DNA of 64,000 bases from contig CANJHY010000002.1 of NCBI GenBank assembly GCA_947474275.1, forward strand, positions 1-64,000, given 5' to 3'. Positions 25,461 to 33,193 of the stretch are shown here, one piece after another. Source of the DNA: PALSA-1004 sp947474275. GTDB lineage: Bacteria; Pseudomonadota; Gammaproteobacteria; Burkholderiales; SG8-41. Within the stretch, counting starts at the first letter, position 1. Each line of letters begins with the position of its first letter. Made by a program: the position numbers and the translations under genes. Below the pieces are notes generated by a model that made no database searches, was not told the DNA's origin, and was given only the letters and a program-made list of their open reading frames with translations.

Positions 25461-25619
25461 ATGAATACAACGATGTGAATCGTGCTGGGCGCGACGGCGG
25501 GCGTGGTGCTGATTTATTTTCTGGTCATGCGGGTGTTCTTCCGCCAAAGCCGCGCGCTCGACCGCCAGATCGATTACAGCAAGATGCGCAAGTGGGGCGA
25601 CGAAGACGGCAAGGATTAA
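25461..25619 (+). pseudogene. Small single-helix membrane protein interrupted by a TGA
   Basis: From ATG 25461 (AAGG nine bases upstream) the frame reads MNTTM, a TGA at 25476-25478, then IVLGATAGVVLIYFLVMRVF followed by FRQSR and a polar tail to the TAA at 25617. A single change from TGG (Trp) to TGA would explain it: MNTTMW followed by one transmembrane helix. Alternatively translation starts at GTG 25482 and gives 45 residues, still with most of the helix. The stop overlaps the end of the convergent cbpM remnant. No family recognised. Confidence 0.5.
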
Positions 25620-25876
25620 AGCAGCCGGCGAGGCAATTGAGCGCGCAACTCGCGCAATTCCGCTTCAAGCGCGCCGATACGCGAGACGAATGCCAGTGCC
25701 AGCGCCAGTGCATGCGGATCGAGGTCGAAGTCGCTGCGCAGGCGCCGCGCGGTGCGCACGGTGACGACGCAGTTTCCGGTGAAGATCCATTCCGTGCTGC
25801 GCGGATCGGTCGGGGCGAGCGCGCCGTGCTCGACCAGTTCGCGCAACTCATCTGCCGACGCGCCGGATGACTCCGC
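25616..25876 (-). pseudogene. cbpM: CbpM-like chaperone modulator lacking its N-terminus
   Basis: The frame reads AESSGASADELRELVEHGAL, then STEWIFTGNCVVTVRTARRL, DFDLDPHALALALAF and a C-terminal helix EAELRELRAQLPRRLL, which is the CbpM/MerR-like modulator that inhibits CbpA. About the first 20-25 residues of the family, including the start codon, are absent, because the sequence joins directly to the middle of cbpA in another frame. Unlikely to be translated as a full protein; an internal TTG or overlapping start could produce a fragment. Confidence 0.65.
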
Positions 25877-26393
25877 GCGCCTTGAATTCGCGCGGCACCC
25901 GGCGCAGGCGCCCGTACTCGTCGTACTCCGGAATGCTGAGATTCAGATCCAGCAGCGTTCCGCGGTACGCGTCGTCGAGGGAAATTTGCGCGCTGACTTC
26001 GAAGTCCTGGCCCGGGATCGGCACGTCGAAGCGCTGCCCGCCGCCCGCTTGCCCGCCGCGCTGCCGGCCGCCGGCAAGCCCCGCGAACAGATCCGCCAGA
26101 TCGGCATCGTCAAACGCGAACCCGTTGTCGGCGTAGCGTTTCTCCCAGTCCGGCGGCGGCCGGAAATCCTGCCCCGATTGATGGCTGCCCAACTGGTCAT
26201 ATGCAGCGCGCTTGTCTGCGTCCTTGAGGGTTTCGTACGCTTCGGCGACGTCCTTGAATTTTTCCTCGCCATCCGGGTCTTTGGAGACGTCGGGATGATA
26301 TTTGCGCGCGAGTTTGCGATACGCTTTCTTGATCGCGTCGGCATCGGCATTGCGCTCGAGGCCGAGGGTTTTGTAGTAGTCCTTGTATTTCAT
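25848..26393 (-). pseudogene. cbpA: Truncated CbpA/DnaJ-type co-chaperone
   Basis: 181 residues. A complete J domain (1-70; YYKTLGLERNADADAIKKAY and KYHPDVSKDP with HPD), a Gly-rich linker with GGRQRGGQAGGG, and the start of C-terminal domain I (EVSAQISLDDAYRGTLLDL, IPEYDEYGRLRRVPREFKAR). The family has about 300-320 residues; here the frame ends after RGVIRRVGR at 25848, where cbpM sequence takes over in a different frame. A deletion of roughly 400 bases explains it. The J domain could still stimulate DnaK, but substrate-binding and dimerisation parts are lost. Confidence 0.75.
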
Positions 26394-26475
26394 GCGCGCG
26401 CTCCGGCGCCGTCGCGCGGGCGCTTGCCGGGCAGGACCACGTTTGCTTGCCTTGGCGCCGGTGCGTCAGCCCGGC

Positions 26476-27051
26476 TTAGTCGAGATATTCGAACAGCTTG
26501 ACGACTTTCTGCACGCCGCTGGTGGTGCGCGTGATCTCGACCGCGTCGTCGGCTTCCTTGCGTTTTACCAGGCCCAGCAGGTAGACAGCGCTGGCTTCGG
26601 TCACCACTTTGACGTGCACCGGGTTAAACAGCCGCTGGTCGACAAACCGCGCTTTGACTTTCGACGTGATGAACGAATCGTTGGCGCGCGCCGACAGGGG
26701 GGTGACGTTGCCGACAGTGATCTCGTTATAAACGCCGCGCACGTTTTCAACCGCGCGCACGATTTTTTCGATTTCCGTCCTCGTCGCGGCGTCCTTCACC
26801 TCGCCGGTAATGAGCACCATCCGGCTGAAGCTTGTGATGTTGATGTGCGCGTCCTTGAAGCGGTCGCCGACGCGTTGCCCGGATTTCAGTTCGATGCCCT
26901 GGTCTTCGGTGACGGTGCCGACGGTGCGCCGGTCTTCGCCGACCAGCACGGCGGTTCCGGCGCCGCCGACAACCGCGGCGACACAGCCGGACAGCACAGA
27001 TGCAATGACGGGGAATACGGCCAGCAGTGCCAGCAAACGTAATTTATGCAT
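26476..27051 (-). CDS. dolP: BON-domain outer-membrane lipoprotein (DolP/YraP-like)
   Basis: 191 residues from ATG 27051. Lipoprotein signal with lipobox VLSGC (cysteine near residue 23), then two BON domains of about 65-70 residues: ITSFSRMVLITGEVKDAATR with VRGVYNEI, and FNPVHVKVVTEASAVYLLG with VQKVVKLFEYLD. BON domains bind phospholipids; DolP keeps the outer membrane tight and supports BAM. The conserved neighbours gmhA, yraN, lpoA and rsmI support the assignment. It starts two bases after gmhA ends, so they are co-transcribed. Confidence 0.87.
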   Translation of the reverse strand: MHKLRLLALLAVFPVIASVLSGCVAAVVGGAGTAVLVGEDRRTVGTVTEDQGIELKSGQRVGDRFKDAHINITSFSRMVLITGEVKDAATRTEIEKIVRAVENVRGVYNEITVGNVTPLSARANDSFITSKVKARFVDQRLFNPVHVKVVTEASAVYLLGLVKRKEADDAVEITRTTSGVQKVVKLFEYLD

Positions 27052-27053
27052 AT

Positions 27054-27644
27054 TCACTCCACCCCCAGTAGCAGACAATCGATTGCATCGCACAGGCAAT
27101 GCAGCGTAAGTAAATGAACTTCCTGTATGCGCGCGGTGCTTTGCGCCGGCACGCAGATATGTATATCGGTCAGTTGCAGTGCCTCGGTCATCTGGCCGCC
27201 ATTGCGGCCGCTCAGCGCCACCACGTTCATGCCGTTCTCATGCGCCGCAACGATCGCCGCCAGCACGTTTTTCGAGTTGCCGCTGGTCGAGATGGCGAGC
27301 AGCACGTCGTTTTTATGGCCAAGGGCGCGCACCTGTTTCGAGAAAATCTGTTCAAAATCGTAATCGTTCGCGATCGACGTCATGGTCGATGAATCCGTCG
27401 TAAGTGCCATCGCGGCCAGCCCCGGGCGCTCCATCTCGAAGCGATTCAGGAGTTCAGCCGCGAAATGCTGCGAATCCGCCGCCGAGCCGCCGTTGCCACA
27501 GGCGAGTATCTTGCCGTCGGCACGCAGGCACTGCACCATGCGCTCGGCGGCTGCGGCAATCGGTCCCGCCAGCGCATCCATGCTCTGGAGTTTGAGATGC
27601 GCACTCTCGGAAAAGTTCTCGCTGATGCGACTTATTAAATCCAT
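27054..27644 (-). CDS. gmhA: Phosphoheptose isomerase / DiaA-type SIS-domain protein
   Basis: 196 residues, a single SIS domain. LACGNGGSAADSQHFAAELL is the conserved phosphosugar-binding motif, followed by LAISTSGNSKNVLAAI and ALSGRNGG, and the C-terminal SARIQEVHLLTLHCLCDAID-like stretch. GmhA turns sedoheptulose-7-phosphate into heptose-7-phosphate for LPS; DiaA, a close paralogue in the same yraN-dolP neighbourhood of E. coli, binds DnaA instead. Position favours DiaA ancestry, while sequence fits either, and in betaproteobacteria this gene is commonly annotated gmhA. Confidence 0.85.
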   Translation of the reverse strand: MDLISRISENFSESAHLKLQSMDALAGPIAAAAERMVQCLRADGKILACGNGGSAADSQHFAAELLNRFEMERPGLAAMALTTDSSTMTSIANDYDFEQIFSKQVRALGHKNDVLLAISTSGNSKNVLAAIVAAHENGMNVVALSGRNGGQMTEALQLTDIHICVPAQSTARIQEVHLLTLHCLCDAIDCLLLGVE

Positions 27645-27680
27645 TTTCGGATCCGTAAAATGCGCGGATTATCCCATAAA

Positions 27681-28022
27681 TCACTCGGTGAACGCATTTT
27701 TGAGCCACTCGATCGAGTTATCCGTGCCGTTTATGAGCAGCGCATCGAAGCGGCATGCGGGCGGGCGCGCGATGCCGGCCAGGTAGTGGCGCGCCGTGCG
27801 CAGCAACTTCGCGCGCTTGGCGGCGGTGATGCTGGCGGCAGCACCGCCGAAGCGGTTACTCGAGCGCATGCGCACTTCGACGAACACCAGCGTTTTACCT
27901 TCGCGCGCGACGACGTCGATCTCGCCGAAACGGCAGCGATAGTTGCGCGCTACCAGCGTCAGCCCTGCTTGCTGCAGATAGGCGGCGGCGAGGTTCTCGG
28001 CTTCCGCGCCGCGCGCGCTCAT
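27681..28022 (-). CDS. YraN/UPF0102 family nuclease-like protein
   Basis: 113 residues from ATG 28022, which overlaps the lpoA stop (ATGA). Endonuclease-fold motifs: MSARGAEAENLAAAYLQQAG, ARNYRCRFGEIDVVAREGKT and LVFVEVRMRSSNRFGGA, corresponding to the GEID...VEV(K/R) pattern of a PD-(D/E)XK fold. No activity is firmly known for the family. An open frame reaching to 28280 runs inside lpoA and has no homologous sequence. Confidence 0.9.
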   Translation of the reverse strand: MSARGAEAENLAAAYLQQAGLTLVARNYRCRFGEIDVVAREGKTLVFVEVRMRSSNRFGGAAASITAAKRAKLLRTARHYLAGIARPPACRFDALLINGTDNSIEWLKNAFTE

Positions 28023-29095
28023 CGGCGGGATTTGAGCACGACGGTCTTGCCGTCGACGAACTGGGCGGGAGTCAGCTCGCGCACGAACCTTTGATCGCGC
28101 GTCATGCGGATCTGGCCGGTCACGCCATCGAGCCTGACATCGCGATTGTTGTTCAGGAGTTCGAGCCCGATCCGGAACGCGTCTATTCCAAGCGCGTAGA
28201 GGCGCTCGAAGTCGACCGCATCGCCCAACTGCGCGCGCGGGTAGATCATCACGGCCGGGTGATCGGGTTGCAAGAGCCACGGCATCTCGACAATGCGCAC
28301 GAGGTTCAGCTCCTGCGCGACCGTTTTGCCGCCGGGATTGACCTGCGACGTCGCGTAAATCGCGATGTTGTTTCCGAGATAAGGCCGCACCGTGCGCGCG
28401 CGCGCGTAATCCACGGCCAGGAAAATCATGTCGGTGCCGCTGGTGTCCGCGGTCTGGCGCAGTTTGGTAAGGCTCGCCTGGTCGGCGTCAAAATTGACGT
28501 CGGCGACGGTGATGCCGCCGCGCCGCGCAAATTCCTCGACGAAAGCCTGGCGCATGCGTTTGCTGAGCGGCGAGCCGTCGACGAGAACGTAGGTGTTGCG
28601 GCGGCTGTCATCGCGCGCCATTTGCGCAACCTGGCGCGCCTCCTGTTCGATGCCGAGGCCGAACAGATAAAGGCGAGGCGGTTGCTGAGACCCCGCGTCC
28701 AGCGCGTTCAATGCCAAGGTCGGCACGCTCACCAGCGCGCTGGCGGCAATCGCCGCCACGCCGCTGCGCGTGAGCGGGCCCACCACCAGTTGCGCGCCTG
28801 ACTCAATCGCCTGCTCGTAGATGGTCAGCACGTTGAGTGTGTCTTCGTTGACCGTATAAACCCGGAACGGCAGCGCGTTTTTGCCGGCGGCCCTGGCGCC
28901 GGCGGCGAAACCCAGGCGCACGGCGTCGGCATGGCGGCCGAACGAAGGGGAAGTCAGCGGCAATATCAACGCGATATGCGGTTCGCGTGCGGCGGCGTGG
29001 GCGGCATCGGTAGCGAACGTGAGCGCGGCCCCGTATAGTAGCGCCCGGAACAAAGTCAGGAAGACAGCCAGGCGATGAACGATACGGCGCATCAT
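28019..29095 (-). CDS. Penicillin-binding protein activator LpoA-like (periplasmic binding protein fold)
   Basis: 358 residues, signal peptide 1-35 (YGAALTFATDAAHA). The rest is a type 1 periplasmic-binding fold matching the C-terminal domain of LpoA: IALILPLTSPSFGRHADAVR, VYTVNEDTLNVLTIYEQAIE, LVVGPLTRSGVAAIA, VPTLALN and YATSQVNPGG. E. coli LpoA (about 678 residues) has an extra N-terminal TPR domain and a lipid anchor; neither is present, so this is the short form usual in betaproteobacteria. It is expected to help PBP1A in peptidoglycan synthesis. Divergent from rsmI with essentially no gap. Confidence 0.82.
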   Translation of the reverse strand: MMRRIVHRLAVFLTLFRALLYGAALTFATDAAHAAAREPHIALILPLTSPSFGRHADAVRLGFAAGARAAGKNALPFRVYTVNEDTLNVLTIYEQAIESGAQLVVGPLTRSGVAAIAASALVSVPTLALNALDAGSQQPPRLYLFGLGIEQEARQVAQMARDDSRRNTYVLVDGSPLSKRMRQAFVEEFARRGGITVADVNFDADQASLTKLRQTADTSGTDMIFLAVDYARARTVRPYLGNNIAIYATSQVNPGGKTVAQELNLVRIVEMPWLLQPDHPAVMIYPRAQLGDAVDFERLYALGIDAFRIGLELLNNNRDVRLDGVTGQIRMTRDQRFVRELTPAQFVDGKTVVLKSRR

Positions 29096-29953
29096 GGGCA
29101 GGCGGGAATGGAGCGGCCTTCATTATATGTAGTCGCCACACCGATTGGAAATCTCGCCGATATCACATTGCGCGCGCTCGATGTGCTGAAACGAGTCGAC
29201 GTGATTGCGGCGGAGGATACGCGGCTTGCCTCGCGGCTGCTCAAACACCACGGTATTACGACGCGGCTGATGGCGGTGCACGAACACAACGAGCGCGGTG
29301 CGGCGCAGAAAATTGTGCAATTGCTGGCGCAGGGCAAATCCATCGCGCTCATCAGCGATGCCGGCACGCCGGCGATTTCCGATCCGGGCGCGCTGGCGGT
29401 TGCGGCGGTAAGGCAGGCCGGTTACCCGGTCGTACCGGTGCCGGGCGCGAACGCGGCGCTGTGCGCGCTGTCTGCCGCCGGCCTCGCGGCGCCGCATTTT
29501 CTGTTTTACGGGTTTTTACCGGCGCAGGCCGCCGCGCGCAAACGCGAACTGGCGGCGCTCAAGGCGTTGCCTTACCTGCTGGTGTTTTACGAGGCGCCGC
29601 ATCGCGTGGTCGCCAGCGTCGCCGACATCGCGGCGGTGCTCGGCGATACGCGCATGGTCACCATCGCGCGCGAGCTGACCAAGCTGTTCGAGACCATCCA
29701 TAGCTGTGCGCTCGGAGAGGCGGCGGCGTGGTTTGCTCAGGATGCCAATCAGGTCAAGGGCGAATTCGTGCTGCTAGTCGACGGCGCGCCGGCCGCTGAT
29801 GCGGCGGATGACGGCGCGGTCCAGCGCGTGCTTGCGGCGCTGATGCGCGAATTGCCGTTGAAGCAGGCGGTCAAGCTGGCGGCCGACATTACCGACGCGC
29901 GCAAGAACGACGTCTACGAACTGGCGCTGCGCATGAAGAAAAATCCCGATTGA
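29075..29953 (+). CDS. rsmI: 16S rRNA (cytidine1402-2'-O)-methyltransferase
   Basis: 292 residues. Tetrapyrrole-methylase fold: SLYVVATPIGNLADITLRAL, VIAAEDTRLASRLLKHHGI, ALISDAGTPAISDPGA, VPVPGANAALCALSAAGL and FLPAQAAARKREL. It methylates C1402 of 16S rRNA using S-adenosylmethionine. The start at 29075 overlaps the 5' end of divergent lpoA by 21 bases; ATG 29108 (MERPSLYVV) would avoid the overlap and lose nothing conserved, so the true start is uncertain. Confidence 0.93.
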   Translation: MNDTAHHGQAGMERPSLYVVATPIGNLADITLRALDVLKRVDVIAAEDTRLASRLLKHHGITTRLMAVHEHNERGAAQKIVQLLAQGKSIALISDAGTPAISDPGALAVAAVRQAGYPVVPVPGANAALCALSAAGLAAPHFLFYGFLPAQAAARKRELAALKALPYLLVFYEAPHRVVASVADIAAVLGDTRMVTIARELTKLFETIHSCALGEAAAWFAQDANQVKGEFVLLVDGAPAADAADDGAVQRVLAALMRELPLKQAVKLAADITDARKNDVYELALRMKKNPD

Positions 29954-30008
29954 ATTTTACTAATCGCGGGGCAGCGCTTAAGATTGATACAAAATCAGGG
30001 GAGAATCA

Positions 30009-31040
30009 ATGAGCCGAGTCACCATCACCCGTCCCGACGACTGGCATTTGCATCTGCGCGACGGCGATCATATGCGCGCGGTGCTGCCGGACGTGGCGCG
30101 GCGCTTCGCGCGCGCCATCGTCATGCCGAACCTGAAGCCGCCCGTCACGACTACGGAAATGGCGATCGGCTATCGTGAGCGCATTCTGTCGGCGCTGCCC
30201 AACGGCATGCGGTTCGATCCGTTGATGACGCTGTATCTCACCGACAACACCAGCGGCAAGGAAATCCAGCGCGCCAAGGCGAGCGGCATCGTGCATGCGG
30301 TCAAATATTATCCGGCCGGCGCCACCACCAATTCGGACGCGGGCGTCACCGAACTCGGCAAATGCGAAGACGCGCTTGCCGCAATGGAGGAATGCGGCCT
30401 GCCGCTGCTGGTACACGGCGAGGTGACGTTTCCCAATGTTGATATTTTCGACCGCGAGAAACTCTTTATCGACCGCGTATTGATTCCGGCGCTGCAAAAA
30501 TTTCCCAAGCTGCGCCTGGTTTTCGAGCACATCACGACCAAGGAGGCGGTGCGCTTCGTGCTCGGCTCGCCGCCGCGCATCGCCGCGACAATCACCGCGC
30601 ACCACCTGCTGCTCAACCGCAATGCGCTGTTTGCAGGCGGCATCCGCCCGCACCATTTCTGCCTGCCGATATTGAAGCGCGAAGACGACCGCCTGGCCCT
30701 GATCGAGGCCGCCACCAGCGGCAATCCGAAATTTTTTCTCGGCACCGACAGCGCGCCGCATGCGCGCGACACCAAGGAGGCGACGTGCGGGTGCGCGGGC
30801 ATGTATACGTCGCATGCCGGGATCGAGCTCTACGCCGAGATTTTCGGCGCTTACAATGCGCTCGAAAAGCTCGAAGGTTTTGCCAGCGTATTCGGCCCGG
30901 TTTTCTACGGGCTGCCGCGCAATATCGACAAGATCACGCTGGTGAAAGAAGTGTGGAACGTGCCCAAGGATCTGCCTTTTCACAAGGGCACCCTGGTGCC
31001 GTTCCGCGCCGGCGGCACGGTGGGCTGGCGCATGCTATAG
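30009..31040 (+). CDS. pyrC: Dihydroorotase (PyrC, class II)
   Basis: 343 residues. Zinc ligands HLHLRDG at the N-terminus, VMPNLKPPVTTT, the carboxylated Lys in HAVKYYPAGATTNSD, LLVHGEVT, FEHITTKEA and the catalytic Asp in FFLGTDSAPHARDTKE. Length and motifs match E. coli PyrC (348), the monofunctional type. It catalyses ring closure of carbamoyl aspartate in pyrimidine synthesis. GGGGAG precedes the ATG. A hairpin follows the stop and rnpB comes next. Confidence 0.96.
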   Translation: MSRVTITRPDDWHLHLRDGDHMRAVLPDVARRFARAIVMPNLKPPVTTTEMAIGYRERILSALPNGMRFDPLMTLYLTDNTSGKEIQRAKASGIVHAVKYYPAGATTNSDAGVTELGKCEDALAAMEECGLPLLVHGEVTFPNVDIFDREKLFIDRVLIPALQKFPKLRLVFEHITTKEAVRFVLGSPPRIAATITAHHLLLNRNALFAGGIRPHHFCLPILKREDDRLALIEAATSGNPKFFLGTDSAPHARDTKEATCGCAGMYTSHAGIELYAEIFGAYNALEKLEGFASVFGPVFYGLPRNIDKITLVKEVWNVPKDLPFHKGTLVPFRAGGTVGWRML

Positions 31041-31049
31041 GGCGCTTGC

Positions 31050-31070
31050 CGGCGGGGGAATATCCCGCCG
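31050..31070 (+). terminator. Hairpin after pyrC
   Basis: CGGCGGG and CCCGCCG pair around a seven-base loop nine bases after the pyrC stop. There is no U-run, so it may act with Rho or only protect the mRNA end. Confidence 0.4.
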
Positions 31071-31103
31071 CAACGGTGCGCGGCCCTGGCGGTCGCTGCG
31101 TGT

Positions 31104-31109
31104 TAAAAT
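31104..31109 (+). promoter_or_regulatory. -10 box of rnpB
   Basis: TAAAAT seven bases before the inferred 5' end of the RNase P RNA. The -35 region is poor. Confidence 0.5.
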
Positions 31110-31115
31110 TCGCGC

Positions 31116-31438
31116 GGGAGTTGGCCAGGCAGTCGCTGTCGGCGAGCATGTCGCGCCGGTAGAGGAAAGTCCGGGCTCCGCAGGGTAGGGTGACGGCTAA
31201 CGACCGTCCGCCGTGAGGCGAGGAACAGGGCCACAGAGACGAGTCCGCCGCGGCACATTGCGGCGGGGTGAAACGCGGCAACCTCCACCCGGAGCAACAC
31301 CAAATAGGCAAGCTATGACGTGACCCACTGAGCTTGCGGGTAGGTGGCTAGAGCGTGCGGGCAACCGTACGTCGAGAGGAATGACTGTCACGGGGGCGCA
31401 AGCCTTCGACAGAACCCGGCTTATCGGCCGACTCCCAC
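31116..31438 (+). ncRNA. rnpB: RNase P RNA (bacterial class A)
   Basis: The 5' end GGGAGTTGGCC pairs with the 3' end GGCCGACTCCC to make helix P1, which sets the limits to within a few bases. Conserved core blocks occur in order: AGAGGAAAGTCCGGGCTCC, CAGGGT, GAGGAACAGGGCCACAGAGA, GGTGAAACG, GAGCAACACCAAATAGG, GGTAGGTGGCTAGAGC, CGAGAGGAATGACTG and AGAACCCGGCTTATCGGCC. It is the catalytic RNA that trims tRNA 5' leaders. Confidence 0.97.
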
Positions 31439-31518
31439 TTCCGATAATCGCGTGCGTTCGGTTGCAAGCGCCGCGGAACGCGCCGTGTGCTTTAACTGCG
31501 AATTGTTAAGGACTGAAC

Positions 31519-32577
31519 ATGAAGAAATACAAAATCGCTTACATCCCCGGCGATGGCATCGGCAAGGAAACCGGGCCCGAGGGCGTGCGCGTGCTGGAAG
31601 CTGCGGCGCGTAAATTCGGTTTCGAACTGCAGTTCGACGAATACGACTGGAGCTGCGACTACTACGCGAAGCACGGCCGCATGATGCCGGAGGACGGTCT
31701 TGAGCAGGTGCGCAAACACGACGCGGTATTTTTCGGCGCGGCAGGCTGGCCGGCGACGGTGCCCGACCACATTTCGCTGTGGGGGCTGCTGATTCCCTTC
31801 CGCCGCAATTTCCAGCAGTACGTGAACCTGCGGCCGGTGCGCCTGATGCCGGGCGTCAAATGCCCGCTCGCCGGCCGCAAGCCGGGCGACATCGATTTCT
31901 GGGTGGTGCGCGAAAACAGCGAAGGCGAATACTCGTCAATCGGCGGGCGCATGTACGAAGGCACCGAAAATGAATTTGCAACCCAGCAGGCGATCTTCTC
32001 GCGGCGCGGCACCGACCGCATCATGCGGTTCGCATTCGAACTCGCGAAAAAGGGCACAAAAAAGCACGTCACTTCCGCCACCAAGTCGAACGGCATTTCA
32101 ATCTCGATGCCTTATTGGGACGAGCGCTTCAAATTAATGTCAGCGCAGTATCCCGACATCAAGACCGACCAGTATCACATCGACATTCTGACTGCGCATT
32201 TCGTGATGCATCCCGACTGGTTCGACGTCGTTGTCGGCTCCAACCTGTTCGGCGACATCCTCTCCGACCTCGGGCCCGCCTGCACGGGAACGATAGGCAT
32301 TGCGCCGTCGGCCAACATCAATCCGGAACGTGAATTTCCGTCGCTGTTCGAACCCGTGCACGGGTCGGCGCCCGACATCTACGGCAAAGGCATCGCCAAT
32401 CCAGTCGGCCAGATCTGGTCGGGCGCGATGATGCTCGAACACCTCGGCCATCCGGATGCGGCGAAAGCGATCGTCGATGCGGTTGAGGCTGTTCTGGTGG
32501 AAGGCCCGCGCACGCGGGACGTCGGCGGCAAGTCCGGCACCACCGATATGGGCAAAGCCATCGCCGACGCGTTGTAG
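31519..32577 (+). CDS. ttuC: Tartrate / D-malate dehydrogenase (decarboxylating), isopropylmalate dehydrogenase family
   Basis: 352 residues of the beta-decarboxylating dehydrogenase family. YKIAYIPGDGIGKETGPEGV, VNLRPVRLMPGVKCPL, FWVVRENSEGEYSSIGGRMY, TSATKSNGISISMPYWDERF and the metal-binding SNLFGDILSDLGPACTGTIG. The ENSEGEYS-GGR and KSNGI patterns are typical of tartrate/D-malate dehydrogenases rather than LeuB. It oxidises tartrate or D-malate with NAD and Mn/Mg. This fits the organic-acid uptake genes at 15-20 kb. Identity as tartrate versus D-malate enzyme cannot be settled from sequence. Confidence 0.87.
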   Translation: MKKYKIAYIPGDGIGKETGPEGVRVLEAAARKFGFELQFDEYDWSCDYYAKHGRMMPEDGLEQVRKHDAVFFGAAGWPATVPDHISLWGLLIPFRRNFQQYVNLRPVRLMPGVKCPLAGRKPGDIDFWVVRENSEGEYSSIGGRMYEGTENEFATQQAIFSRRGTDRIMRFAFELAKKGTKKHVTSATKSNGISISMPYWDERFKLMSAQYPDIKTDQYHIDILTAHFVMHPDWFDVVVGSNLFGDILSDLGPACTGTIGIAPSANINPEREFPSLFEPVHGSAPDIYGKGIANPVGQIWSGAMMLEHLGHPDAAKAIVDAVEAVLVEGPRTRDVGGKSGTTDMGKAIADAL

Positions 32578-32579
32578 CG

Positions 32580-33008
32580 TCAGTAGCGCCGCTCGGCTTT
32601 GGGTTCCTCGCCGGGGCCGTAGAAGCGCTTGTCCTGCATTTCGCCGTTGAGAAAAAAGACCACGATGGTGCCCTTGTCGCCGCGCCATTTGCTTTGCGTG
32701 CTGGTGTAGTTCTCATCCTGCACCTTGACCGTGGTGTTGCGCGACTCGCTGGCGATGCCGAGTATGGTGGCGACCTGCGCCTCCTTCAGGCCGTCGGTGA
32801 TCTTGGCGTAATTGGCCTCGGTGACTTTCGAGCTGCACGCGGCGAGCGCCGCGAATCCTCCCCGTGACTGCCGGATCGATCGATAGCGCCACCTGTGCGT
32901 GCCTATGTGTGGGCCCTGTTGCTTTTCCGCAACGCCGCTAACGTGCTGTAACTCCTTGATAGTCAAAAACAAAGTTAAGGTATCACTTTCAATTAATACA
33001 ATAACCAA
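32580..33008 (-). CDS. BamE/SmpA-like (DUF3862-type) lipoprotein with damaged 5' end
   Basis: The recognisable part runs from about 32866 to the stop at 32580: a lipobox-like FAALAACSSK, then VTEANYAKITDGLKEAQVAT, ILGIASESRNTTVK and KGTIVVFFLNGEMQDKRFYG, the two-helix, beta-sheet pattern of SmpA/OmlA-like small lipoproteins. Upstream, the frame stays open to a TTG at 33008 but reads as non-hydrophobic filler, and no ATG or GTG lies in frame before the lipobox. The n-region of the signal peptide seems to be missing, so this may be a decayed gene or an unusually started one. The coordinates give the open frame, not a supported start. Confidence 0.5.
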   Translation of the reverse strand: MVIVLIESDTLTLFLTIKELQHVSGVAEKQQGPHIGTHRWRYRSIRQSRGGFAALAACSSKVTEANYAKITDGLKEAQVATILGIASESRNTTVKVQDENYTSTQSKWRGDKGTIVVFFLNGEMQDKRFYGPGEEPKAERRY

Positions 33009-33104
33009 TTGTTTATTAATATTTATTATTTTTATAACTCATTGCGAGCGTGAATTAGCCCTCATAAGTCTTTGTCCTGAAAACAGAAAACTGGTTTTCT
33101 ACGC
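32941..33104. other. A+T-rich gap upstream of the dcw promoter
   Basis: This stretch, most strongly 32990-33050, is far richer in A and T than anything else in the window, with runs such as TTTATTAATATTTATTATTT. No open frame of note. A small inverted pair AGAAAAC/GTTTTCT lies at 33086-33100. It could be an UP-like or regulatory region for the mra promoter. Confidence 0.5.
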
Positions 33105-33133
33105 TTGACCGTGCGACACGTTTTTCATATAGT
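33105..33133 (+). promoter_or_regulatory. Promoter of the dcw cluster (Pmra)
   Basis: TTGACC (33105-33110) and TATAGT (33128-33133) are separated by 17 bases, close to the sigma-70 consensus. The start point would be near 33140, within the MraZ boxes. Confidence 0.75.
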
Positions 33134-33157
33134 GGGCGACGGTGGGAAAAAGTGGGA
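33133..33157 (+). promoter_or_regulatory. MraZ operator: three TGGGN boxes
   Basis: TGGGC (33133-33137), TGGGA (33143-33147) and TGGGA (33153-33157) are spaced by exactly five bases, the 10-base period bound by the MraZ ring in other bacteria. The first box shares a base with the -10 element, so MraZ binding should repress the whole cluster. Confidence 0.82.
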
Positions 33158-33193
33158 AAAATCCCACTCCCGCACCTCATAAAAGGGGGAGTC

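Noticed and set aside
33133..33157. TGGGN triplet considered as simple low-complexity repeat
   Set aside because: Exact five-base spacing beside the mraZ promoter matches an MraZ operator far better.
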